The notes below the pieces were generated by a model. The model was given only the letters and a program-made list of their open reading frames with translations, was not told the DNA's origin and did not search any database. A DNA stretch of 29,835 nucleotides from a virus, in IMG/VR virus record IMGVR_UViG_3300021364_000120, positions 1 to 29,835 of that record; one strand, written 5' to 3'. Made by a program: the position numbers and the translations under genes. Shown here piece after piece: positions 18,570 through 26,160 of this stretch; the first letter of the stretch is position 1, and each line of letters begins with the position of its first letter.

Positions 18570-19265
18570 AGTTTGTAATACTAAGTTTACATGTTCTTGT
18601 GTTTCTCCGTCATAACCTAAGTCATTAGCAGTTTGTAAAAACGCTCTTTTAAATTTTCCGTATTCATTTTTTCCAAAACGTATTGCTTTAAGAGCATCAC
18701 TATCTCTATTTGTTAGATGGTATGATGCAATATTAATACTTCCTGAATGTTGGACAAATTTTGTACCAAACTGAGATATCGGACCTAAATTACGTAAATT
18801 ACTAGTTCCAGGAAATGTTCCTTCGAACTCATCTAAATTTTCTACTATACTTTCAACATGATCGATAACTTGACCAAATGTAAATGATTCAATATTTTCA
18901 TTGAGTGGATTATTTTGTAAATTTATAGGAAACTCATAAAATCCGTTTGCATTTTTCTTTGCACTTGACTGTGTTTTAATAACTAGTTTGTTATTAATAG
19001 ATAAATTGTTAGAAAAATTTATATAACGAATGTCATTAACATTATAAACAGTATAGTCTGTATCTTGTTTTAATTTTTTATTATCAACAAAAACTTCTAT
19101 TACTAAATCATTAAGTGTTCCACTCTTATTATAAACATCGATAGCATAATCATTATTTTGATCTTCAGTATCATACTGACGAACTACTTTTTGAATACTA
19201 TTTTTTTCAGCCTTAGTCCATGCTGTTAGGTCTGTACTTGTTTCTCTGTTTTGATAATCTTTTAA
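18570..19265 (-). CDS. Upstream continuation of the giant gene's frame, without its own start codon
   Basis: This stretch has no complete gene of its own, but the frame of the giant gene is open through all 232 codons between 19265 and 18570. The translation is ordinary protein: LKDYQNRETSTDLTAWTKAE near the start, VIEVFVDNKKLKQDTDYTVY in the middle, then FGKNEYGKFKRAFLQTANDL leading into the ATG at 18569. I found no ATG, GTG or TTG in this frame in the interval. It is therefore best read as the missing link between the 634-codon gene and the giant frame, translated by -1 frameshifting or broken by a one-base error or mutation. Confidence 0.75.
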
Positions 19266-19280
19266 AAATAAATTATAATT
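19262..19280 (-). other. Frameshift point, candidate -1 slip at T-TTT-TAA
   Basis: The frame of the 634-codon gene stops at TAA (19264-19262). The giant gene's frame is closed only by a TAA at 19283-19281, so the two overlap in this short interval. Directly before the first stop the message reads TAT TTT TAA AAG. A one-base backward slip of the Phe tRNA on TTTTT continues as TTA AAA GAT TAT. A single missing T or A in the T5A4 run would give the same apparent break. I see no obvious stimulatory stem-loop or pseudoknot just downstream. Confidence 0.65.
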
Positions 19281-21166
19281 TTACGTGTAATTACATTACT
19301 ACTGTCTTGATAATTAAAAGTGTCTGCTAACAAATTAAAATCAAATATTATGTCACCGCTATTTTCAATACTTTTATAGCTTAACGGAAATCCTAGTTCT
19401 GAATCAGCTGTTCCTGTGCCTTCTCTGTAACTAAAGATTTTTGTACCTGTAAATGTAGAACTTTCATAGGAAGAAATACTATTGCCGTTACTATCAAAAA
19501 TATCAAATAACGGACTTTGATTAGTTTTAGTTTTTTCTTGAGCTACTTTCCAATCTGTACCGTTGTAATATAAAATTTTACCTTTAAAATTATTTCCAGT
19601 CTTAACAAGCACTGTTTCATTTAATAACGGATCAGCATCTTCTTCTTCTTTTAATGCAATCTGTGTATTATTATTAAATTGTAATTGAGTGACTCTGTAT
19701 ATTTTTCCTTTTACTCTTGCGTCTGTATCTGCACCGAAGATAACACGCATACCTTCAACAAGCGATATACCATCAACACTATATCCTAAACTACCTTCAA
19801 CAATACTAAGAGCATCTTTTGTGAAATTATCATAAACATCAATATCTTTTTTAACTTGTGTACCAGAATTAATTAATTTTAACCCTGCATCAAATTCAAT
19901 GATAGGACGTTTAGCGCGATTGTCTTGATTTATTTCAGGAGCAATGCCAAGTATTTCTGCTGTTTTTTCAATTACATCTTTATGAAACCATTTATTATAT
20001 CTTGCCCATTGATTTGCATCAGGAGATGCTCTATTGATTATAATATAATCTTTTGTATTAGCATAGCTTAATGCATCATCAAAAGGTAATTTGTCAAAGG
20101 GATTTGTATCAAACTCAGTATTAATGTCACTAAGGTAATTGGCTGTAATTTCTAAATTATCTGCTTCTACAAGTTTTATAGATTTACCTACACCTTCAAC
20201 AAACCATTCGCCTGTAGCGTATTTTTCAGGAGTAACAATTCCTCCAAATTTTATTTTCATGCCATTGGAAAGATCATATCCATTATTCATTCTATAGGTT
20301 TTTTTACCTAATATTTCCTCTTCGACATTAATTTCACTATTTTCTTCGATGTTTAAAACTTTAATTAAACCGCTTGCTTCTATGTCAAGATCATTTATAT
20401 AGTAAAGGTAAGACGGTGCATCTAAAGGAACTTCAAAAGTTATAGTACCCTGTTCTACCTTTTGTTGAGAAAGACCGTTATTATATAAATTATCATCAGA
20501 TATTCTGCTTGTAGTTCTAATTGTAAATGGCATATCATCTGTGTTTAACACAAATGTATATGTTTGTCCTCTATAAAGTGTAAGCGTTGGATTAGGTGTA
20601 GGTGTATCATCGTCAAATGCATATGCAATATTATCACCATTATCAACTTTAGTTACACTTATTGTTGTAACTAAATCTCTTGGTTCTCCTATAACATCTA
20701 TGCTATCTGGTCCGTTTGGTAACCAATAATATTCACGGAAGTTTGTAAACTTATCCCAATTAATATGCGGATTCCATGCATAATATTCTTGACTGTTTAA
20801 TCTTGAATGGTCATCAACAATTCCTTGTCTTACTTTAATACTATTAATGTAATCATTATAGTCTGCAAAATAATTTACATTATCTAGATCATCTTCAATA
20901 ACAACAGCTGGTTCAAATTGATAATTTTCTCTATCTGAACTAACATCTCCGACATAGTTATCTGAGCTTTGATCGTATGCTTTACTATTCTTTCTTCCAA
21001 AATAACCGTCAATCTTTTCAACAACGCCTGGCTGAGTTAACTGGTCAAGTGTGCTTGATAAGAACTTTTGGTTAGCAACAGTTCTAAAGTACTTAGGTAG
21101 TAGTTCACTACTCCTACGCTTTTTATTATTTTTTCCTAAAGGGATATTAAATTCATCATTGGCCAT
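19262..21166 (-). CDS. Giant baseplate/tail structural protein, N-terminal part (gp7-position)
   Basis: The 634-residue product starts MANDEFNIPLGKNNKKRRSS and continues with LPKYFRTVANQKFLSSTLDQ, WDKFTNFREYYWLPNGPDS and other well-formed segments. I recall this N-terminus from very large proteins next to gp6 in marine T4-like phages. Residues about 187-271 look like a cupredoxin-type beta-sandwich (PTLTLYRGQTYTFVLNTDD, MPFTIRT, then FEVPLDAPSYLYYIN and GLIKVL) but lack copper ligands. The protein ends abruptly in RKIIIYF at a TAA, and coding sense continues at once in the -1 frame, so this is probably the first part of a polypeptide of about 4978 residues. The ATG overlaps the gp6-like stop in TAATG. 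Inferred role: wedge component joining gp6 to peripheral parts. Confidence 0.8.
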   Translation of the reverse strand: MANDEFNIPLGKNNKKRRSSELLPKYFRTVANQKFLSSTLDQLTQPGVVEKIDGYFGRKNSKAYDQSSDNYVGDVSSDRENYQFEPAVVIEDDLDNVNYFADYNDYINSIKVRQGIVDDHSRLNSQEYYAWNPHINWDKFTNFREYYWLPNGPDSIDVIGEPRDLVTTISVTKVDNGDNIAYAFDDDTPTPNPTLTLYRGQTYTFVLNTDDMPFTIRTTSRISDDNLYNNGLSQQKVEQGTITFEVPLDAPSYLYYINDLDIEASGLIKVLNIEENSEINVEEEILGKKTYRMNNGYDLSNGMKIKFGGIVTPEKYATGEWFVEGVGKSIKLVEADNLEITANYLSDINTEFDTNPFDKLPFDDALSYANTKDYIIINRASPDANQWARYNKWFHKDVIEKTAEILGIAPEINQDNRAKRPIIEFDAGLKLINSGTQVKKDIDVYDNFTKDALSIVEGSLGYSVDGISLVEGMRVIFGADTDARVKGKIYRVTQLQFNNNTQIALKEEEDADPLLNETVLVKTGNNFKGKILYYNGTDWKVAQEKTKTNQSPLFDIFDSNGNSISSYESSTFTGTKIFSYREGTGTADSELGFPLSYKSIENSGDIIFDFNLLADTFNYQDSSNVITRKIIIYF

Positions 21167-24100
21167 TAGTAACCATAACCTCCGCTACTACTGCTACTGC
21201 CTGTGCTGACATTTGCACTACTTTGTATTCCTGTATTAGAATTAGAATTTGCTGAAACAGAAACTCCTGTTTCTGCTTTTATTTTACTTGCTGTAATGCT
21301 GTCAATAATCTGTACATCATCTACTGTTGCACCACTTACAAATATTTCAAAATCTTCTGCTTTTATTTCGTAGAGACTACCAAATTTTTGACTATCTTGA
21401 TTTGGAACTATTACAATATTAGAAATATCAGGAGCAGTCGAATTCATTATGTAAGTTGCTAATTCTGTGAAACTAAAATTATCTCCAAAATCCCAATTAT
21501 CTAAAACAAAAAACTGATTGATTGCTTGTACAACCCTTGTTTTTATATCGTTGTCATTAGTAACTTGATCTGGATTTTTTACAATTTTAAAAGTTGCTTG
21601 CACGTCTTCAGTTGCCTTACTTCCGAATAAAACTTTGTATCTTACTGGATGATAAATTACTTCGTCACTTATAGATTTTTTGCTGTTGATTTGTTGTCCA
21701 TAAGATAAAAACAAACTATCACTGCTCGGTGGCAGAGGTTTTTCGCTTGTTGCTCCTCTTAACCATTTTCTAAAATTAGTATCATACTGTCTTGTTAATA
21801 TATATGTGTCGATAATGTTAGTTGAACTAGGATCGATTCTACTATTTTCATCAGCACTATGTACATATTGAAAACGTAAATTGTCTCTACCAATAAATGC
21901 CTTATAATCAGCAGTGACAGTCAAATTGGTGTTGTCTATAAATTTAAAAGTATCAATATCTACAATATAAAAAACTTGTCCGTTAGTATACTGACTAAAT
22001 GCTCCAATAGAAACTTCATTCTGTACAACATTTATTGATCCACTATTATCATAAACAAAAATATTACTACCCTGTGACGAAACAATTTTCTTTAAAAATA
22101 CATATTTGTCTAATGAGTTGACTTGTTCGTTTACAATATTTTCAAATAAATCCGGATCGTCTACAACACCGTCATCGTTTTGATCATAAAATCCTGCTTC
22201 AACCTTTTTAGAATTAATGTAGCCGTCTACATCTCTAAATTCTTTTACAATTTCCCAAGTAATTGGATTTGTGTAAGGAATTACAGAATCAGGTTTTGTG
22301 TTAATACTTAATAATTCTATTTTATCTTTAATAAGTTGTCCTGTTTTATTATCATATATTTTTTTAGTGCTATCAAAATAGAAGTTTACTTCTTTATCAC
22401 TTTCAAAAACATATCTTAAACTACGCTGTGTTATTGTGTAAGTTTCACCATTAGTTTCAAATAATAGTAACCAACTTGAATCTAACTCTGCTCTACTAAT
22501 ATCACCGGCTTTACCGTTGCTAAATTCGCCTTGAACATTTAAATTTTCTTTTATAATTACTCGCCATTCTCTTTGACTTTGATCGTAACGTAACCCGAAA
22601 GATTTGTATGCAAAAACTTGATCTATTATTTGTGTCTTTACATCTGTAGATAAAAATCTATTTAATTTAGGTCTTACTTCTTGTAATATAGAACCTTGAG
22701 GTACAACATCATTGAAAACTATAGGGCCTGTGCCGTCGCTTTGTACTTCTGTACCGTTACCTATTAAATTTACAACTCTAACCCATTTATATTCACTTGA
22801 TCCTATATGATCAGCAGACCCTAGCATTAATGTACCATCCGGCATGAAATGATATCCGGGAGGAGCAACGAATTTTACAAGACATCCAGGTTCAATAAAT
22901 CTTAATGCGCCGCCTGTAAAAGTACCTACTTGGTATGCTTGATCGGTATCATCTGTAAAATAACCAGTACTTACATTTGTATCTGCACTTGACTGAACAA
23001 GTTTAGCGTTAAGATCACTAACAATAATTTTAGCATACTTACTATTGTAAAAATTATTAATATCTCTGCTAGACAAAAGAGGTTGAATTAAATTTTCAAT
23101 ATTACCTTCAATATCTGTTTGTGAATTAAATGTAAAACTATATTTGTTAGTATATTCTTCTTTGTATAATACACCATCATTTGCATAAATGTTTGTGCTA
23201 GAATATTTTGCAGTTGGATCTTTTAAATCAAAGTATCTACTAATACCACTAGATGATCTATTAACACTTTTTGTCTTAATAATTTCTTGACTAATGCTTA
23301 AAGGTACAATTTGATAATCCTCAGCAGTTACCATTCTGTCTTGTGTGTAATAAGTTTGTGGAGCTAATTTTCTGATATTTGCACTAGTCTCGCTTATGCT
23401 TGAATTATCTACATTTGATTTAAGTGCTAAACCAATTGTAAGTGTTTCAATTCTTCCGGAGCGGCTGATATACTCAACAGTTACTGAAATATTTGTTAAA
23501 TCTGATGGTCGTATAATAAATTGTCTATTAGCACTTTGTCTATAATAAATTCTGAAATTTCCTCTTGGTAGATTTCCAAAAATTCCATCAGCGAAAACTA
23601 AATTAATTCTATCATCAACTCTTGTTTGTATTGCATATAAATTACGTTTGTTTTTTGCACTAGAATTATAGATAACATTTGTGCCGACTGTAGAATCTAT
23701 TTTAGTCCACAACTGTTGTTCGAATCCTAAACTGTTTGTTTTATATAACCAAACATCAGTTTCGTTTATGTTTGTAGCATCTATACTTACTATCTGGTTA
23801 CTTGCAGGACTATCAATACTAAAGTTTCCTGTTTGTATTAAGCCTTGTCTAAAATGAGCAAAGTATCCTGTGTTAGAGCTACCATTTCCTCTACTGTCTT
23901 CTCTATAAAGTATTCCTAGATTGTTGCCAGGCAACGGTGCTTCTTCTTCTATGTTTTCTGTTTCAGAATTAATATTACAACTTGTAATTTCAAATTGTGT
24001 ATTCTGTCCGTTGACATTTTTACTAAAGCTGTATGTAGGAACGTCTGAGTTATTTGCATTAAATCTGTATTGCTGTGTAAGAACTCCATTGATAGTTGCT

Positions 24101-24627
24101 GATGAGTTAGGTTTCCCTATTGTTCCGTTTTGCGGTAATGCACTATTCAAAACTTTTGTAAACTGTTCTTGCCAATTAACATTACTAGGATCATTCCAAG
24201 TAATAGTTTGTCCAGCAAGATTTACTCCGTTACTATCAATGATACTTTCAGTAGTTTGTAAACTTTCAAATTTTAATAATCCATTTGCCGCTTGATTACG
24301 TTTTGCATTATAAGACAATAAACGAGCTAGTCTTAAAATACTTTCTCTACGATCAGCTAATTCAAGAAAGTTTTCTCTAGCATTAAGATCTGTACGGAAA
24401 GCAAGATTTTGTCCGAGGAAAGCAATCAAATCTATCAGTGCTAGATATTCTGAACTTTCAATATAATCGTTAAAATCTTCGGGATAATTTTGGCGAAGAT
24501 AACCTATCATCGCACGACGAAGATTGTCGAAATCGTATGATTTAAAGTCTGCGTTTCTAAAGCTCTGGTAAACTTTTTTCCAGTCTTCAGCAAGTAATAA
24601 TCTATTTTGTCTATCTGTTGTTGACAT
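21166..24627 (-). CDS. 6: Baseplate wedge protein gp6-like
   Basis: The 1153-residue product carries the conserved gp6 N-terminus (residues about 10-120): KSYDFDNLRRAMIGYLRQNY, PEDFNDYIESSEYLALIDLI, then AFLGQNLAFRTDLNARENF and ADRRESILRLARLLSYN. Near residue 430 is the typical TYYTQDRMVTAEDYQIVPL segment. The C-terminal core (about 985-1115) has YHPVRYKVLFG, INQFFVLDNWDFGDNFSF and PDISNIVIVPNQ, matching the gp6 dimerisation region. In T4, gp6 (660 residues) forms the inner ring that joins wedges around the hub. The extra length here is mainly central and includes a calcium-loop-like DQNDDGVVDDPD (residues 815-826). The protein ends in a Ser/Gly-rich tail. The start has a strong GAGG site seven bases upstream and a late-promoter-like motif. 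Confidence 0.92.
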   Translation of the reverse strand: MSTTDRQNRLLLAEDWKKVYQSFRNADFKSYDFDNLRRAMIGYLRQNYPEDFNDYIESSEYLALIDLIAFLGQNLAFRTDLNARENFLELADRRESILRLARLLSYNAKRNQAANGLLKFESLQTTESIIDSNGVNLAGQTITWNDPSNVNWQEQFTKVLNSALPQNGTIGKPNSSATINGVLTQQYRFNANNSDVPTYSFSKNVNGQNTQFEITSCNINSETENIEEEAPLPGNNLGILYREDSRGNGSSNTGYFAHFRQGLIQTGNFSIDSPASNQIVSIDATNINETDVWLYKTNSLGFEQQLWTKIDSTVGTNVIYNSSAKNKRNLYAIQTRVDDRINLVFADGIFGNLPRGNFRIYYRQSANRQFIIRPSDLTNISVTVEYISRSGRIETLTIGLALKSNVDNSSISETSANIRKLAPQTYYTQDRMVTAEDYQIVPLSISQEIIKTKSVNRSSSGISRYFDLKDPTAKYSSTNIYANDGVLYKEEYTNKYSFTFNSQTDIEGNIENLIQPLLSSRDINNFYNSKYAKIIVSDLNAKLVQSSADTNVSTGYFTDDTDQAYQVGTFTGGALRFIEPGCLVKFVAPPGYHFMPDGTLMLGSADHIGSSEYKWVRVVNLIGNGTEVQSDGTGPIVFNDVVPQGSILQEVRPKLNRFLSTDVKTQIIDQVFAYKSFGLRYDQSQREWRVIIKENLNVQGEFSNGKAGDISRAELDSSWLLLFETNGETYTITQRSLRYVFESDKEVNFYFDSTKKIYDNKTGQLIKDKIELLSINTKPDSVIPYTNPITWEIVKEFRDVDGYINSKKVEAGFYDQNDDGVVDDPDLFENIVNEQVNSLDKYVFLKKIVSSQGSNIFVYDNSGSINVVQNEVSIGAFSQYTNGQVFYIVDIDTFKFIDNTNLTVTADYKAFIGRDNLRFQYVHSADENSRIDPSSTNIIDTYILTRQYDTNFRKWLRGATSEKPLPPSSDSLFLSYGQQINSKKSISDEVIYHPVRYKVLFGSKATEDVQATFKIVKNPDQVTNDNDIKTRVVQAINQFFVLDNWDFGDNFSFTELATYIMNSTAPDISNIVIVPNQDSQKFGSLYEIKAEDFEIFVSGATVDDVQIIDSITASKIKAETGVSVSANSNSNTGIQSSANVSTGSSSSSGGYGY

Positions 24628-24630
24628 GTT

Positions 24631-24640
24631 CTTTCCTCTT
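24631..24640 (-). promoter_or_regulatory. Ribosome-binding site of the gp6-like gene
   Basis: The minus strand reads AAGAGGAAAG with its GAGG core seven bases before the ATG at 24627. It is among the clearest Shine-Dalgarno sequences in the window and fixes the gp6 start. Confidence 0.7.
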
Positions 24641-24646
24641 ACAAAC

Positions 24647-24654
24647 TATTTATT
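24647..24654 (-). promoter_or_regulatory. Probable late promoter motif AATAAATA
   Basis: It lies in the 47-base gap between the gp25-like and gp6-like genes, 20 bases upstream of the ATG at 24627. The minus strand reads AATAAATA, the NATAAATA form. This is one of the few true intergenic gaps in the window, which favours a real element over chance. Confidence 0.5.
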
Positions 24655-24674
24655 TGATTGAGAAAAGTGCGTAC

Positions 24675-25121
24675 TTAATTTACTAATCCGTTACGCTCGT
24701 CAAATTTAAATCTGAGCTGTTCTGAAATGTTGTATGGCAAGTAAGTAAGATTGCACTCTATCTGTATTCCGTGTTCAAAGCTATCTACTATAATATCACT
24801 AGCTCTTGTTCTAGGATCGTAGTTTACGATGTCTGTAACGTTCTTAGCTATTGCTTCTTTTAACGTATCTGTTAGTGGTTCAAACAGAGCGTCCCAAATA
24901 ATGCAACCAAATTCAGGGTTTTCCAATTTTTCACCCTGACGTATATGAAAGTGATTAAGAAGATCTTGTTTTATAAGCCCTACATCATATAATACAAAGG
25001 CTTTGTTACCTTTGTTAATTGTGCTGATACCTCTATAAGCCCTACTTGCAATCGCTGGTTTAGGTGCTTCAGGTGTTTCTACTTTAATATTTTTGTATAG
25101 TTCTTTTTCTGCACTGCTCAT
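24675..25121 (-). CDS. 25: Baseplate wedge protein gp25-like (sheath initiator)
   Basis: The 148-residue product matches the GPW/gp25 family (T4 gp25 has 132 residues). It has HFHIRQGEKLENPEFGCIIW, then DALFEPLTDTLKEAIAKNV and IVNYDPRTRASDIIV, equivalent to the family's GER-xPxFGxxL, LFEP and xPR segments. In T4, gp25 binds the gp6 wedge ring and templates the first sheath ring. The N-terminal 30 residues are polar, with a Pro-rich ETPEAPKPA stretch. The gene begins eight bases after the PAAR gene and is followed by gp6, as expected for wedge partners. No strong Shine-Dalgarno site is visible before the ATG at 25121. Confidence 0.93.
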   Translation of the reverse strand: MSSAEKELYKNIKVETPEAPKPAIASRAYRGISTINKGNKAFVLYDVGLIKQDLLNHFHIRQGEKLENPEFGCIIWDALFEPLTDTLKEAIAKNVTDIVNYDPRTRASDIIVDSFEHGIQIECNLTYLPYNISEQLRFKFDERNGLVN

Positions 25122-25126
25122 AATAA

Positions 25127-25134
25127 TATTTATC
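25127..25134 (-). promoter_or_regulatory. Possible late promoter motif GATAAATA
   Basis: The minus strand reads GATAAATA and includes the TAA stop of the PAAR gene (25132-25130). It is only about six bases from the gp25 ATG. Initiation from it would give almost no leader, or a start inside gp25, so it is the weakest of the five sites. Confidence 0.25.
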
Positions 25135-25393
25135 CGGCTATTGATACCCTGTCAGACCCTGTGGCAACGTCTCCACATGTTGCTTCGTCACCAGCTACAC
25201 AGACTAATTTTCCTCCAATACGAACTGTAGTGTTAATGCTTGCTACCATAGTAGGTCCTGCATGTTCACCAACGCCGTGGCCCTCGACATCGTCACCGTC
25301 GAGTATTACTAATTCATTATCAACATAAACCGTTGTCTGGCTAGGAATTAGATCTCCACCGGCTGTGTCATTATCTCTACATACTCCTGGCAT
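25130..25393 (-). CDS. 5.4: PAAR-domain spike tip protein (gp5.4-like)
   Basis: The 87-residue protein spans a complete PAAR domain. It has MPGVCRDNDTAGGDLIPSQ, VYVDNELVILDGD, GHGVGEHAGPTM, then VRIGGKLVCVAGDEATCGD and TGSDRVSIAG. PAAR proteins cap the gp5 or VgrG beta-helix as a sharpened metal-binding cone. Candidate ligands are His39, His44 and Cys73. The usual final ATCGH appears here as ATCGD, so one histidine may be replaced by Asp75. The start overlaps the upstream stop in TAATG. The neighbours (gp5-like hub, wall hydrolase, gp25) agree with a spike-tip role. Confidence 0.93.
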   Translation of the reverse strand: MPGVCRDNDTAGGDLIPSQTTVYVDNELVILDGDDVEGHGVGEHAGPTMVASINTTVRIGGKLVCVAGDEATCGDVATGSDRVSIAG

Positions 25394-26160
25394 TATGTTG
25401 TACTATCGTCCTGTGCTACTGCGGCCGCAGTTCCATTAATTGGAATATCTTGTTCCGGTGGTAAACTCCAATTTCTTCTTATACTTCTCACGTACTGACT
25501 GTTGCTGTTAAATGGATAATTTGTAACTTTAGCATTATCACTCTGATTTCCACCCAAACATTTTATTAATCCGTTTTCTGTAATTTCTTGAATAAATCCA
25601 ATATGTCCTCCTGAACGTGTTTTTGATTTAAAAACAACAACGTCCCATTTACGAATATTTTCGTATTTGCCGCGCCAATCAACTTCTCCGCCCCAACGGT
25701 CCCAACCTTGTGAACTCATTGTAGGTGTGCCTTGTCCTAAAGGGATACCTGCTGTATAAATCACCCAGCTAACAAATGCCGCGCACCAAGCATATGCCAT
25801 TTCACTCTGATCACGAGTATAGTTATTTTGACAAACTTTATAACATTCTAATATTCTTGGATTTCCTGGATTTCCTCTTTCACGCCAATCTTGTGTAAGA
25901 ACATTTGTCAAAATTGCATCTAGTCTTTCCCAGCCAGGATTTTCTGGTATTGGTCCTGGATCTATATTACCGTCTGTGGGAGGTAAATTACTAGGACTAG
26001 AACCTACAATAGATGCACCGCCCGGACCTGTACTAGGATAATCACCTTCTAAATCTAAATAATCATATCTGTTCGCCTCAAGTAGATCATTCCAGGCTTC
26101 GTTATCTTGTATCAGTGCTGGATTTACTACCGGACTTTGTGGTATAATTATCTGACACAT
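25393..26160 (-). CDS. Virion-associated peptidoglycan hydrolase, CHAP-like (TIGR02594 type)
   Basis: The 255-residue protein has a Pro/Gly-rich N-terminus (about 1-75) without recognisable domain and a C-terminal NlpC/P60-CHAP-type domain. The catalytic signature is visible. Cys126 lies in YAWCAAFVSWVIYTAG, His186 in SGGHIGFIQE, and the family's LGGNQSD motif is at about 202-208, with KWDVVVFKS before the histidine. Such enzymes cleave amide bonds in peptidoglycan. There is no signal peptide or transmembrane helix. The gene lies between the gp5-like hub and the PAAR tip, overlapping both in TAATG, so the enzyme is more likely a tail component used at entry than the lysis endolysin. A second role in lysis cannot be excluded. 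Confidence 0.85.
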   Translation of the reverse strand: MCQIIIPQSPVVNPALIQDNEAWNDLLEANRYDYLDLEGDYPSTGPGGASIVGSSPSNLPPTDGNIDPGPIPENPGWERLDAILTNVLTQDWRERGNPGNPRILECYKVCQNNYTRDQSEMAYAWCAAFVSWVIYTAGIPLGQGTPTMSSQGWDRWGGEVDWRGKYENIRKWDVVVFKSKTRSGGHIGFIQEITENGLIKCLGGNQSDNAKVTNYPFNSNSQYVRSIRRNWSLPPEQDIPINGTAAAVAQDDSTT

